A stretch of 33,852 nucleotides of DNA. Source: Bacteroidales bacterium UBA2712. GTDB lineage: Bacteria > Bacteroidota > Bacteroidia > Bacteroidales > Paludibacteraceae. Of this stretch, positions 1 to 7,677 are shown piece after piece; position 1 is the stretch's first letter, and every line of letters begins with the position of its first letter. The notes beneath the pieces are model-generated. The model had not been told where the DNA came from. It saw nothing but the letters and a program-made list of their open reading frames with translations, and made no database searches. Where the stretch lies: the NCBI GenBank assembly GCA_002354055.1, contig DEKW01000007.1, forward strand, positions 64,487 to 98,338, given 5' to 3'. Position numbers and translations under genes: made by a program.

Positions 1-3
1 GGT

Positions 4-11
4 AAGGAGAT
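4..11 (+). promoter_or_regulatory. Shine-Dalgarno site of rplE
   Basis: AAGGAGAT lies 6 nt before the rplE start codon. It is one of only two strong Shine-Dalgarno sites in the ribosomal block (the other precedes rplF). Most genes here have A/T-rich leaders, as is usual in Bacteroidota. Confidence 0.6.
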
Positions 12-17
12 CTGATT

Positions 18-560
18 ATGAATACAGCAAGTTTGAAACAAGACTATCAGGAGCGCATCGTGCCCATCCTGATGAAGGAGTTCAACTACACTACCGTAAT
101 GCAGTGCCCGAAACTCCAGAAGATCGTCCTGAACCAGGGTCTGGGCGAGGCTGTAGCAGACAAGAAGATCATCGAGGTCGCTCTGCAAGAGATGACCGCT
201 ATCGCTGGTCAGAAAGCCGTAGCTACGGTTTCGAAGAAAGATATCGCTAACTTCAAGGTACGTAAACAAATGCCGATCGGTGTATGTGTTACCCTCCGTG
301 GTCAGCAGATGTACGAGTTCCTCGAGCGTCTCGTTCGCGTAGCGCTCCCTCGTATCCGCGACTTCAAAGGTATCAACAACAAGATGGACGGCCGTGGTAA
401 CTATACCTTGGGTATCACCGAGCAGATCATCTTCCCTGAAATTAACATTGATAACATCACCAAACTGCTGGGTATGAACATCACGTTCGTTACCTCTGCT
501 AAAACCGATGAGGAGGGCTTCGCACTTCTCCGTGAGTTTGGTTTACCATTCAAAAAGTAA
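18..560 (+). CDS. rplE: 50S ribosomal protein L5
   Basis: L5 binds 5S rRNA in the large-subunit central protuberance and contacts P-site tRNA. The 180-residue product is of normal length and has the family's conserved blocks: KLQKIVLNQGLGEAV near residues 33-47, the QKAVATVSKKDIANFKVR segment near 65-82, and GRGNYTLGITEQIIFPEI in the C-terminal half. The start at 18 has a Shine-Dalgarno site. It is the first complete gene here, and the window therefore opens inside the spc operon, presumably just after rplX. The next gene, rpsN, starts 8 nt after its stop, so the two are cotranscribed. Confidence 0.98.
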   Translation: MNTASLKQDYQERIVPILMKEFNYTTVMQCPKLQKIVLNQGLGEAVADKKIIEVALQEMTAIAGQKAVATVSKKDIANFKVRKQMPIGVCVTLRGQQMYEFLERLVRVALPRIRDFKGINNKMDGRGNYTLGITEQIIFPEINIDNITKLLGMNITFVTSAKTDEEGFALLREFGLPFKK

Positions 561-568
561 TTCAGACT

Positions 569-838
569 ATGGCAAAAGAATCAATGAAAGCCCGCGAGGT
601 AAAGCGCGCCAAATTAGTTGCAAAATATGCAGCTAAACGTGCGCAACTCCTCAAGGATGGTGACTATGTAGGTCTCCAGAGCCTGCCGAAAAACGCATCT
701 CCCGTTCGTCTGCACAACCGTTGCAAAGTGACGGGTCGTCCGAAAGGATACATGCGTGCCTTCGGTCTTAGCCGTATCCAATTCCGTGAGATGGCCTCCA
801 AAGGTCTGATCCCGGGAGTAAAGAAGGCTAGCTGGTAA
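569..838 (+). CDS. rpsN: 30S ribosomal protein S14 (zinc-free type)
   Basis: S14 is a small-subunit head protein near the A site. The 89-residue length and the single cysteine (RLHNRCKVTGRPKGYMRAF near residue 50) show the long, zinc-independent form rather than the ~61-residue CxxC...CxxC form. The C-terminal FGLSRIQFREMASKGLIPGVKKASW block is typical and complete. It sits between rplE and rpsH, the canonical spc order. The 58-nt gap to rpsH holds a small inverted repeat (CCCG-acagg-CGGG, about 861-873). Confidence 0.98.
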   Translation: MAKESMKAREVKRAKLVAKYAAKRAQLLKDGDYVGLQSLPKNASPVRLHNRCKVTGRPKGYMRAFGLSRIQFREMASKGLIPGVKKASW

Positions 839-896
839 AATTAACATTATTAAATATTGTCCCGACAGGCGGGATTAATTTAACAACAACAAAACA

Positions 897-1292
897 ATGA
901 CAGATCCTATTGCAGATTACCTCACTCGATTGAGGAATGCTATCAAAGCCGGCCACCGTGTGGTAGAAGTACCGGCTTCGAATCTGAAGAAGGAGATCAC
1001 TCGCATCTTGTTCGAGAAGGGTTATATCCTCTCGTACAAGTTTGTGGAGGATGGTCCTCAGGGCACTATCAAGATTGCCCTCAAGTATGATCCGGTTAAC
1101 AAAGTTAACGCGATCAAGTGTTTGAAACGTGTATCCACTCCGGGTTTGCGTAAGTACGTTGGTTACCGTGATATGCCGCGCGTATTGAACGGTCTCGGTA
1201 TCGCTATCCTTTCCACTTCGAAAGGCGTGATGACCAACAAAGAGGCTGTAGGCCAGCAGCTCGGTGGTGAAGTATTGTGCTATGTTTATTAA
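897..1292 (+). CDS. rpsH: 30S ribosomal protein S8
   Basis: S8 binds the central domain of 16S rRNA early in assembly; in E. coli it also represses the spc operon by binding mRNA, which I cannot verify here. The 131-residue product begins MTDPIADYLTRLRNA and ends in the conserved GLGIAILSTSKGVMTNKEA and GGEVLCYVY blocks. Start codon 897 fits the family N-terminus. Only 17 nt separate it from rplF, and that gap carries the rplF Shine-Dalgarno. Confidence 0.98.
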   Translation: MTDPIADYLTRLRNAIKAGHRVVEVPASNLKKEITRILFEKGYILSYKFVEDGPQGTIKIALKYDPVNKVNAIKCLKRVSTPGLRKYVGYRDMPRVLNGLGIAILSTSKGVMTNKEAVGQQLGGEVLCYVY

Positions 1293-1294
1293 TT

Positions 1295-1301
1295 AAGGAG
1301 G
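1295..1301 (+). promoter_or_regulatory. Strong Shine-Dalgarno site deciding the rplF start
   Basis: AAGGAGG lies 8 nt upstream of ATG at 1310. The reading frame is open back to ATG 1277, inside the end of rpsH, but that would add an unfamiliar peptide. The site and the family N-terminus (MSRIGKLPI) both favour 1310. Confidence 0.7.
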
Positions 1302-1309
1302 ATTACACT

Positions 1310-1867
1310 ATGTCTAGAATTGGAAAACTTCCTATCGCTATCCCCGCAGGTGTGACGATCACCGTCAGCCCGGAGAATGTAGTGACCGTCAAAGGTCCGA
1401 AAGGTGAGCTCAGCCAGGCTGTTGATCCCCTGATTTCCGTAAACGTAGAGGGCGCAGTATGCCACGTAACCCGTCCGAATGACGAGAAAGAGGCACGCGC
1501 TAAACACGGTCTGTATCGCGCTTTGATCCATAACATGGTAGTAGGTTGCTCCGAGGGCTACAAGAAGACGCTTGAGCTGGTCGGTGTAGGTTACCGTGTA
1601 GAGTTGGCTCAGCCGAATGTGCTGAACTTCTCGCTGGGTTATACGCACCCCATCTATCTCGGTTTGCCGAAAGAGGTGAAGGTGGAGACCAAATCGGAGC
1701 GTAACCAGAACCCGCTCGTAATGCTTGAGAGCGCTGACAAACAGCTTCTTGGCCAGATTTGCGCTAAGATCCGCTCGTTCCGCAAACCCGAGCCTTACAA
1801 AGGTAAAGGTATTAAGTTCCAGGGTGAAATCGTTCGTCGTAAAGCTGGTAAGTCGGCTGGTAAATAA
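1310..1867 (+). CDS. rplF: 50S ribosomal protein L6
   Basis: L6 binds 23S rRNA near the sarcin-ricin loop and the factor-binding site. The product is 185 residues from the chosen start at 1310 and begins with the family signature MSRIGKLPIAIPAGV. Two homologous alpha/beta domains follow, and the C-terminal PEPYKGKGIKF motif, which contacts rRNA, is intact near residues 160-170. It is followed after 17 nt by rplR. Confidence 0.98.
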   Translation: MSRIGKLPIAIPAGVTITVSPENVVTVKGPKGELSQAVDPLISVNVEGAVCHVTRPNDEKEARAKHGLYRALIHNMVVGCSEGYKKTLELVGVGYRVELAQPNVLNFSLGYTHPIYLGLPKEVKVETKSERNQNPLVMLESADKQLLGQICAKIRSFRKPEPYKGKGIKFQGEIVRRKAGKSAGK

Positions 1868-1884
1868 TAGAAAGGAATAAGATT

Positions 1885-2229
1885 ATGATTAAGAAAATTG
1901 CACGTCGCCTTAAGATTAAGGCTTCCATCCGCACCAAGGTGTCGGGAACTGCAGAGCGTCCGCGTCTGACCGTGTTCCGTTCTAACAGCCAGATTTACGC
2001 TCAGGTGATCGATGATCTCGCAGGCAAGACTCTTGCCAGCGCTTCATCCCTCGCTATCAAGGATAAACTCACCAAGACCGAGAAAGCTGCTGAGGTAGGT
2101 AAACTCGTTGCTGCGGCTGCTCAGAAGGCTGGTGTGAACGAAGTGGTATTTGACCGTAACGGTTACCTCTATCACGGTCGCGTTAAAGCTCTCGCTGACG
2201 CAGCTCGCGAGGCTGGTCTCAAATTCTAA
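1885..2229 (+). CDS. rplR: 50S ribosomal protein L18
   Basis: L18 is one of the 5S rRNA-binding proteins that anchor 5S to the large subunit together with L5. The 114-residue product has the basic N-terminus (KKIARRLKIKASIRTKVSGT), the core RPRLTVFRSNSQIYAQVIDD and the C-terminal motif VVFDRNGYLYHGRVKALADA. Length and order (rplF-rplR-rpsE) are canonical. The gap to rpsE is 14 nt. Confidence 0.98.
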   Translation: MIKKIARRLKIKASIRTKVSGTAERPRLTVFRSNSQIYAQVIDDLAGKTLASASSLAIKDKLTKTEKAAEVGKLVAAAAQKAGVNEVVFDRNGYLYHGRVKALADAAREAGLKF

Positions 2230-2243
2230 TAACTGACGATATT

Positions 2244-2750
2244 ATGCAAAGAGTTAAATCAACACAAGACCTCGAGCTCAAGGAGCGTCTGGTCGCAGTC
2301 AACCGCGTAACGAAAGTTACTAAAGGTGGACGTACCTTCACTTTCGCAGCTATCGTAGTTGTTGGAAATGAAGACGGAATTGTAGGTTACGGTTTGGGTA
2401 AAGCAGGTGAGGTTGCTGCAGCAATGCAGAAAGCTACCGAGGCTGCGAAGAAGAACCTGATTCAGGTACCTGTTCTGAAGGGCACTATCCCTCACGAGCA
2501 GTATGCTAAGTTCGGTGGTAGCCGCGTTTACATCCAGCCTGCTACGCACGGTACCGGAGTAAAAGCCGGTGGTGCTATGCGTGCCGTTCTGGAGAGCGCA
2601 GGTGTTCACGACGTCTTGGCTAAGTCCAAAGGTTCGTCCAACCCTCACAACCTCGTAAAAGCTACTATTCAGGCGCTCGCTGAACTGCGTGACGCTCGTA
2701 CCGTAGCTGCTAACCGTGGCGTAAGCCTCTCTACAGTGTTTAATGGTTAA
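2244..2750 (+). CDS. rpsE: 30S ribosomal protein S5
   Basis: S5 helps keep decoding accurate at the 30S neck together with S4. The 168-residue protein has the N-terminal RNA-binding fold with LKERLVAVNRVTKVTKGGR and the glycine-rich GNEDGIVGYGLGKAGEV segment, and a C-terminal domain ending VSLSTVFNG. The motif GTGVKAGGAMRAVLESAGV is present. It is complete and followed after 17 nt by rpmD. Confidence 0.98.
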   Translation: MQRVKSTQDLELKERLVAVNRVTKVTKGGRTFTFAAIVVVGNEDGIVGYGLGKAGEVAAAMQKATEAAKKNLIQVPVLKGTIPHEQYAKFGGSRVYIQPATHGTGVKAGGAMRAVLESAGVHDVLAKSKGSSNPHNLVKATIQALAELRDARTVAANRGVSLSTVFNG

Positions 2751-2767
2751 TAAATTCTTCTACAATT

Positions 2768-2944
2768 ATGGCAAAAATTAAAATTCAACAAGTACGCAGT
2801 ACTATTAAGTGTCCGAAGGTGCAGAAGGAGACCATGCAAGCTCTTGGTCTGCGCAAAATGAACGCAGTCGTTGAGCACGAAGCCACCCCGGCTATCCTGG
2901 GTATGGTAGAGAAGGTAAAGCACCTTGTTAAAGTTATTGACTAA
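2768..2944 (+). CDS. rpmD: 50S ribosomal protein L30
   Basis: A short gene of 58 codons plus TAA between rpsE and rplO. The product begins MAKIKIQQVRSTIKCPKVQK and continues with an ALGLRKMN segment and a hydrophobic C-terminus (MVEKVKHLVKVID). This is the single ferredoxin-like domain of bacterial L30, a peripheral large-subunit protein. Size, sequence and position agree with spc-operon L30. The stop is 21 nt before rplO. Confidence 0.95.
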   Translation: MAKIKIQQVRSTIKCPKVQKETMQALGLRKMNAVVEHEATPAILGMVEKVKHLVKVID

Positions 2945-2965
2945 TCCTAAAAACGAATTATCATT

Positions 2966-3412
2966 ATGGAATTGAATAATCTTACCCCTGCAGCAGGATC
3001 GGTTAAGACCGCAAAGCGTGTCGGCCGTGGTGCAGGTTCGGGCCTGGGTGGAACTTCTACCCGTGGTCACAAGGGTGCTAAGTCGCGCTCCGGTTATAGC
3101 AAGAAGATCGGTTTCGAGGGTGGTCAGATGCCTATGCAGCGTCGTCTGCCTAAGTTCGGCTTTAAGAACATCAACCGTGTGGAGTACAAAGCTATCAACC
3201 TCTCTACCCTCCAGCAACTCGCTGAGGCTAAGAAACTGGAGAAGATCGGCTTGATCGAGCTCCACGAGGCTGGCTTCATCTCCAAGACCCAGCTCGTTAA
3301 GATCCTGGGTAACGGCGAACTGAAAGCTAAACTGACCGTTCAGGCTAACGCTTTCTCCAAGAAAGCAGAAGAGGCAATCCTCGCTGCCGGCGGTGCTATC
3401 GAGAAGATCTAA
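2966..3412 (+). CDS. rplO: 50S ribosomal protein L15
   Basis: L15 is a late-assembling large-subunit protein with a long basic N-terminal extension that threads into 23S rRNA. The 148-residue product shows it: RVGRGAGSGLGGTSTRGHKG at about residues 18-37, then FEGGQMPMQRRLPKFGF. The C-terminal globular domain ends AILAAGGAIEKI. It lies directly upstream of secY with a 43-nt gap that contains a short heptamer-like array. Confidence 0.98.
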   Translation: MELNNLTPAAGSVKTAKRVGRGAGSGLGGTSTRGHKGAKSRSGYSKKIGFEGGQMPMQRRLPKFGFKNINRVEYKAINLSTLQQLAEAKKLEKIGLIELHEAGFISKTQLVKILGNGELKAKLTVQANAFSKKAEEAILAAGGAIEKI

Positions 3413-3422
3413 GAACACTAAT

Positions 3423-3446
3423 CGTTAACTCGTTAAACGTTAAACG
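3423..3446 (+). repeat. Short 7-bp-period array upstream of secY
   Basis: Units read CGTTAAC, TCGTTAA, ACGTTAA, then a partial ACG. The array fills much of the rplO-secY gap and ends 9 nt before the secY start. It is AT-rich and short, so chance is possible, but its period matches the clearer heptamer arrays elsewhere in the window. Confidence 0.4.
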
Positions 3447-3455
3447 AAAACTATT

Positions 3456-4799
3456 ATGCGTTTTATTGAGACAATTAAAAATATCTGGAAGATCGAGGAC
3501 CTCCGCGGCCGTCTGCTGACCACGCTTTTGTTCGTGCTCATCTATCGTTTCGGTTCGTTCGTCGTTCTTCCCGGTATTGATCCCACGGCACTCTCTGCTC
3601 TGCATAGTCAGACAGCAGGTGGTCTGATGGCGCTGCTCGATATGTTCTCCGGTGGAGCCTTCTCGAACGCGTCTATCTTTGCGCTGGGTATCATGCCTTA
3701 TATCTCCGCATCGATTGTGATACAGCTGCTTTCTATCGCAGTGCCGTATTTCCAGAAGATGCAGAAAGAGGGTGAGTCCGGCCGTCAGAAGATGAACCAG
3801 ATCACGCGCTATCTGACCGTGGCTATCCTGCTCTTCCAGGGACCGAGTTATCTCGTTAACCTGGCAGTACAGATGGGTCAGGCAGGTCAGCCTCTCGCCG
3901 TTGGATTCAACTGGTTTACAATCTCGTCCACCATCCTGCTCTGTGCAGGTTCGATGTTCGTCATGTGGCTTGGTGAGCGTATCACCGATCGCGGTGTAGG
4001 AAACGGTATTTCCTTCATCATCTTGATCGGTATCATCGCGCGCCTCCCGGGGGCTCTTGTTCAGGAGTTCTCCTCTCGCCTCAACGATACCGGTACCGGT
4101 GGACTGATGGTCTTCGTATTGGAGGTAGTGATCCTGCTCCTCGTGTTTGCGTTCGCAATCATGCTGGTTCAGGGTACCCGCCGTATTCCGGTGCAGTATG
4201 CGAAACGTATCCAGGGTAACAAGCAGTATGGCGGCGTACGTCAGTATATCCCTCTCAAGGTGAATGCTGCTAACGTAATGCCGATCATCTTCGCGCAAGC
4301 GATCATGTTTATCCCTATCGCAATCGTGGGCTTCAACGCTTCTGAGGCTTCGGCTTTCACGCGTGCGTTTATGGACAACAACGGTTTCTGGTACAACTTC
4401 GTATTTGCACTCCTCATTATCGCCTTCACCTATTTCTACACCGCGATCATCATCAATCCGGTTCAGATGGCAGAGAACCTGAAGCTGAACAACGGATTCA
4501 TTCCGGGTGTGAAACCGGGTAAGAAGACGGCTGAGTATATTGACACCATTATGAGCCGCATCACCCTGCCGGGTTCGATCCTGCTCGCCCTCATCGCTAT
4601 CCTGCCGGCGTTCGCTCGCCTGTTCGGTGTGACGATGGGCTTCGCGCAGTTCTTCGGCGGTACGTCCTTGCTGATTATGGTGGGTGTTATTTTGGATACT
4701 TTGCAGCAGATCGAGAGTCATCTCCTGATGCGTCACTACGACGGATTCTTCGAGTCCGGCATGCGCATCAAAGGTCGCTCCGGTGCTATGGCCTACTAA
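3456..4799 (+). CDS. secY: Preprotein translocase subunit SecY
   Basis: SecY is the channel subunit of the Sec translocon in the inner membrane. The 447-residue protein has the expected ten hydrophobic segments and conserved motifs: the N-terminal IWKIEDLRGRLLTTLLFVLIYRFG stretch (described by position 9-32), GGAFSNASIFALGIMPYIS near residues 66-84, and the cytosolic loop RRIPVQYAKR near 240-250 that contacts SecA and the ribosome. The loop before TM9 (NNGFIPGVKPGKKT) and the C-terminal MRIKGRSGAM tail are intact. Its place after rplO is canonical. The gap to map is 12 nt. Confidence 0.98.
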   Translation: MRFIETIKNIWKIEDLRGRLLTTLLFVLIYRFGSFVVLPGIDPTALSALHSQTAGGLMALLDMFSGGAFSNASIFALGIMPYISASIVIQLLSIAVPYFQKMQKEGESGRQKMNQITRYLTVAILLFQGPSYLVNLAVQMGQAGQPLAVGFNWFTISSTILLCAGSMFVMWLGERITDRGVGNGISFIILIGIIARLPGALVQEFSSRLNDTGTGGLMVFVLEVVILLLVFAFAIMLVQGTRRIPVQYAKRIQGNKQYGGVRQYIPLKVNAANVMPIIFAQAIMFIPIAIVGFNASEASAFTRAFMDNNGFWYNFVFALLIIAFTYFYTAIIINPVQMAENLKLNNGFIPGVKPGKKTAEYIDTIMSRITLPGSILLALIAILPAFARLFGVTMGFAQFFGGTSLLIMVGVILDTLQQIESHLLMRHYDGFFESGMRIKGRSGAMAY

Positions 4800-4811
4800 T
4801 TCGTTGGATAG

Positions 4812-5597
4812 ATGATTTTTCTCAAGACTGACGAAGAAGTAGAACTCATGCGGGCAAGCAACATCCTGCTTGGTAAGACTTATGCCGAAGTGGCTAAGGC
4901 TATCAAGCCGGGTGTTACTACCGCCCAACTGGATAAGATAGCGTACGAGTTCATCATGGATCATGGTGGCCGTCCCGCATGCCTTGGATACGAGGATTAT
5001 CCCGCAACCCTCTGTACGTCTGTTAACGAACAGGTGGTTCACGGCATCCCCTCCGACAAGGTCATTCTCAAGGAAGGCGACGTCATCTCCGTGGATTCGT
5101 CTATCGAGCTCAACGGCTGGCATTCCGACTCCGCTTATACCTTCCCGGTGGGGGAGGTGAGCCCGGAGGTGATGCAACTGCTGCGTACGACCAAGGAGGC
5201 GCTCTATCTCGGTATCGACCAGGCCATCACCGGCCGTCGTCTCGGAGATATAGGTTCCGCCATCCAGACCCACTGCGAGAAAGCCGGATACGGCGTTGTT
5301 CGCGAATTTGTGGGTCATGGTATAGGTCGGGAGATGCACGAGGATCCCGAGGTGTGCAACTACGGAAGACGAGGCAACGGCATCGTCCTCAAGTCCGGAA
5401 TGACCCTCGCTATCGAGCCGATGATCACCCTCGGCAGACGGAATGTCCTCATCGAGGACGACGGCTGGACCGCCAGGACCATCGACCGCAAGCCTGCAGC
5501 ACACTACGAACTATCCGTTTGCGTGCGGAACGGCAAAGCAGATATCCTCTCCACCTTTGAGTTTATCCAAGAAGTATTGGGTGACCGATTCATCTAA
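4812..5597 (+). CDS. map: Methionine aminopeptidase, type I
   Basis: This cytosolic metalloprotease removes the initiator methionine from nascent proteins. The 261-residue length fits type I. All metal ligands of the pita-bread fold are visible: Asp in VISVDSSIE, Asp in GWHSDSAYT, His in VGHGIGREMHE, Glu in LAIEPMI and Glu in HYELSVCV. The substrate-side His in MHEDP is also kept. Location between secY and infA is the common bacterial arrangement and couples secretion, translation initiation and N-terminal processing in one operon. Start 4812 gives the usual N-terminus. Confidence 0.97.
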   Translation: MIFLKTDEEVELMRASNILLGKTYAEVAKAIKPGVTTAQLDKIAYEFIMDHGGRPACLGYEDYPATLCTSVNEQVVHGIPSDKVILKEGDVISVDSSIELNGWHSDSAYTFPVGEVSPEVMQLLRTTKEALYLGIDQAITGRRLGDIGSAIQTHCEKAGYGVVREFVGHGIGREMHEDPEVCNYGRRGNGIVLKSGMTLAIEPMITLGRRNVLIEDDGWTARTIDRKPAAHYELSVCVRNGKADILSTFEFIQEVLGDRFI

Positions 5598-5624
5598 GAA
5601 AAAATCATCTAAATAACAAACAGT

Positions 5625-5843
5625 ATGGCAAAACAAGACAGCATTGAGGTTGACGGCACGGTAGTAGAGGCTTTGTCCAACGCTATGTTCCGTGTCCAAC
5701 TCGAAAACGGACCGCTCATCATCGCCCACATCTCCGGAAAGATGCGTATGCATTACATCAAGATCCTTGCCGGTGACCGTGTGAAAGTAGAGATGAGTCC
5801 CTATGACCTCACCAAAGGAAGAATCTCCTTCCGCTACAAGTAA
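5625..5843 (+). CDS. infA: Translation initiation factor IF-1
   Basis: IF-1 is a 72-residue OB-fold protein that occupies the ribosomal A site during initiation. The sequence MAKQDSIEVDGTVVEALSN starts the protein, and the core segments AHISGKMRMHYIKILAGD and SPYDLTKGRISFRYK are intact. It is the last gene before a repeat-filled gap and rpmJ, as in many alpha operons. Confidence 0.98.
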   Translation: MAKQDSIEVDGTVVEALSNAMFRVQLENGPLIIAHISGKMRMHYIKILAGDRVKVEMSPYDLTKGRISFRYK

Positions 5844-5853
5844 TTATTAATCG

Positions 5854-5888
5854 GGATGAAGGAATAAGGAATAAGGAATAAGGACATA
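5854..5888 (+). repeat. Heptamer array GGAATAA
   Basis: Units are GGATGAA, three perfect GGAATAA copies (5861-5881), then GGACATA. It lies in the infA-rpmJ gap. The same heptamer occurs again at 31242-31269, 25 kb away, inside a coding region. Confidence 0.85.
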
Positions 5889-5896
5889 TTAGTCTC

Positions 5897-5924
5897 GACT
5901 CCTGACTCCTGACTCCTGACTCCA
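5897..5924 (+). repeat. Heptamer array GACTCCT
   Basis: Three perfect GACTCCT copies followed by GACTCCA, right after the GGAATAA array and preceded by TTAGTCTC. Two unrelated heptamers side by side in one gap show that the period, not the sequence, is conserved. The array ends 22 nt before rpmJ. Confidence 0.85.
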
Positions 5925-5946
5925 AAAGAAAAACAAAGTTTTTACT

Positions 5947-6063
5947 ATGAAGGTAAGAGCATCAATCAAGAAGCGCAATGCAGACTGCAAGATTGTACGT
6001 CGCAAAGGCCACTTGTATGTAATCAACAAGAAGGAACCTAAAATGAAGATGCGTCAAGGATAA
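5947..6063 (+). CDS. rpmJ: 50S ribosomal protein L36 (zinc-free type)
   Basis: A 38-codon gene between infA and rpsM. The product opens MKVRASIKKRNADCKIVRRK and ends KMKMRQG, the full L36 fold. Only one cysteine (residue 14) remains of the C-x2-C...C-x4-H zinc site, so this is the zinc-independent form, as is S14 in this operon. This form is usual in Bacteroidales, so it is not a degradation. The gene is preceded by two heptamer arrays. Confidence 0.95.
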   Translation: MKVRASIKKRNADCKIVRRKGHLYVINKKEPKMKMRQG

Positions 6064-6139
6064 GCGCGATCTTTAATTAGATTCAACCACTTCTTAAAAT
6101 CAAATTATTTTTTAACAAAATTATCCTTAGTTTTAAATT

Positions 6140-6520
6140 ATGGCTATAAGAATTGTCGGTGTAGATATACCGCAGAACAAATGTGGCGAAGTCAGCTTGA
6201 CTTATATCTACGGAATAGGTCGTTCAAGCGCAAAGAAAATTCTCGCAGAGGCAGGCATTGACCCAAGCATCAAGGTAGAGAATTGGACGGATGACCAAGC
6301 AGCTAAAGTCCGTGAGATCATCGGTGCTAAATTCAAAGTAGAAGGTGATCTTCGTTCGGAAACACAATTGAACATCAAACGCTTGATGGATATCGGTTGT
6401 TACCGTGGAGTTCGTCATCGTATCGGTCTTCCCGTTCGTGGACAGAGCACCAAGAACAACGCCCGCACGCGCAAGGGACGTAAGAAAACTGTTGCAAACA
6501 AGAAAAAAGCAACTAAGTAA
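6140..6520 (+). CDS. rpsM: 30S ribosomal protein S13
   Basis: S13 sits at the top of the 30S head and bridges to the 50S subunit. The 126-residue product begins MAIRIVGVDIPQNKCGEVSL, contains the helix-two-turn-helix region with GIGRSSAKKILAEAGI, the RHRIGLPVRGQST motif near residues 93-105, and a long basic C-terminal tail (NARTRKGRKKTVANKKKATK) that reaches the decoding centre. It opens the alpha-operon part (rpsM-rpsK-rpsD-rpoA-rplQ). Confidence 0.98.
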   Translation: MAIRIVGVDIPQNKCGEVSLTYIYGIGRSSAKKILAEAGIDPSIKVENWTDDQAAKVREIIGAKFKVEGDLRSETQLNIKRLMDIGCYRGVRHRIGLPVRGQSTKNNARTRKGRKKTVANKKKATK

Positions 6521-6601
6521 TCACGCAGTTGCTTTAATCGTGCCCCTTGGGGCTAAGACGAAGGCAACGAATTGTAACAACACTAAAAATATCTATCAAT
6601 T

Positions 6602-6991
6602 ATGGCAAAGAAAGCTATTGCAGCAAAGAAGCGCGTAGTGAAGATCGAAGGCGTAGGCCAGCTTCACGTGATGTCTTCTTTCAATAATGTTATCGTTACT
6701 GTTGCTAACGGTGACGGCCAAGTTATCAGCTGGTCTTCCGCTGGTAAGCAAGGCTTCCGTGGCAGCAAGAAAAATACTCCGTACGCAGCCCAGATGGCAG
6801 CAGCAGACTGCTGCAAGGTCGCTTATGACCTCGGTTTGCGTAAAGTGAAAGCATACGTTAAGGGTCCCGGACAAGGACGTGAGTCGGCTATCCGTGCCTG
6901 CGTCGCTGCAGGTATCGATGTAACGGAGATCGTAGATGTGACTCCGATGCCGCACAACGGTTGCCGTCCTCCGAAACGTCGTCGCGTATAA
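6602..6991 (+). CDS. rpsK: 30S ribosomal protein S11
   Basis: S11 lines the 30S platform near the mRNA exit and E site. The 129-residue protein has HVMSSFNNVIVTVANGDGQV in the N-terminal part, the SAGKQGFRGSKKNTPYAAQ segment, and the signature VKGPGQGRESAIRA near residues 88-101. It ends in the basic PPKRRRV tail typical of the family. The 81-nt gap before it includes a small GCCCCTTGGGGC palindrome (about 6542-6553). Confidence 0.98.
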   Translation: MAKKAIAAKKRVVKIEGVGQLHVMSSFNNVIVTVANGDGQVISWSSAGKQGFRGSKKNTPYAAQMAAADCCKVAYDLGLRKVKAYVKGPGQGRESAIRACVAAGIDVTEIVDVTPMPHNGCRPPKRRRV

Positions 6992-7009
6992 TAAAATAGT
7001 ATTAACGCG

Positions 7010-7036
7010 CATAGCGCACTAGACGCGCGAAGCGCA
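7010..7036 (+). repeat. Two triloop palindromes upstream of rpsD
   Basis: GCGC-ATA-GCGC and GCGC-GAA-GCGC stand close together in the rpsK-rpsD gap. Each has 4-bp arms around a 3-nt loop. This is the same architecture as the variable spacers of the GGTCTGTCAG repeat family elsewhere in the window, though the constant core is absent here. Confidence 0.55.
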
Positions 7037-7060
7037 TAAACCCTTTAACGTTTAAATATT

Positions 7061-7666
7061 ATGGCAAGATATATTGGCCCAAAATCTCGCATTGCACGCC
7101 GTTTCGGCGAGGCTATCTTCGGCGAGGATAAGGTGCTTGCAAAACGTCCGTACGCACCCGGACAGCACGGCGTTAACCGTCGTAAGAAAAACTCTGAGTA
7201 CGGTACTCAGCTGGCTGAGAAGCAGAAGGCTAAATACACCTACGGTGTCCTGGAGAAACAGTTCCGCCTCCTCTTCGCAAAAGCTGCACGTACCAAAGGT
7301 ATTACCGGTGAGATCCTCATCCAGCTTCTCGAGTGCCGCCTCGATAACATCGTTTATCGTCTCGGCATGGCGCCTACCCGCGCCGCTGCTCGCCAGCTCG
7401 TTTCCCACCGCCACATCACCGTGGACGGACAGGTAGTGAATATCCCTTCCTACTCCGTTAAACCCGGTCAGATCGTTGCGGTTCGCGAGAAAGCGAAATC
7501 CCTCGAGGTGATCAATGAGTCCCTCCAGGGCTTCAACCATGCTAAGTATGGCTGGCTCGAGTGGAACGAGGCTGACAAAGCCGGTAAGTTGCTCAATATC
7601 CCCGCTCGCGCAGAGATTCCGGAGAATATCAAGGAGCAATTAATCGTTGAGTTGTACTCTAAATAA
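7061..7666 (+). CDS. rpsD: 30S ribosomal protein S4 (zinc-free type)
   Basis: S4 nucleates 16S assembly and with S5 controls decoding accuracy; in E. coli it represses the alpha operon. The 201-residue protein starts MARYIGPKSRIARRFGEAIF and lacks the N-terminal cysteines of zinc-binding S4. The S4 RNA-binding domain lies around residues 90-155 and includes CRLDNIVYRLGMAPTRAAAR and VSHRHITVDGQVVNIPSY. It is complete. rpoA follows after 11 nt. Confidence 0.98.
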   Translation: MARYIGPKSRIARRFGEAIFGEDKVLAKRPYAPGQHGVNRRKKNSEYGTQLAEKQKAKYTYGVLEKQFRLLFAKAARTKGITGEILIQLLECRLDNIVYRLGMAPTRAAARQLVSHRHITVDGQVVNIPSYSVKPGQIVAVREKAKSLEVINESLQGFNHAKYGWLEWNEADKAGKLLNIPARAEIPENIKEQLIVELYSK

Positions 7667-7677
7667 TCATTAAATTC

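Noticed and set aside
3396..5504. 702-codon open frame opposite secY and map
   Set aside because: It is antisense to two clear genes with full domain support. Long antisense frames follow from the codon use of the real genes.
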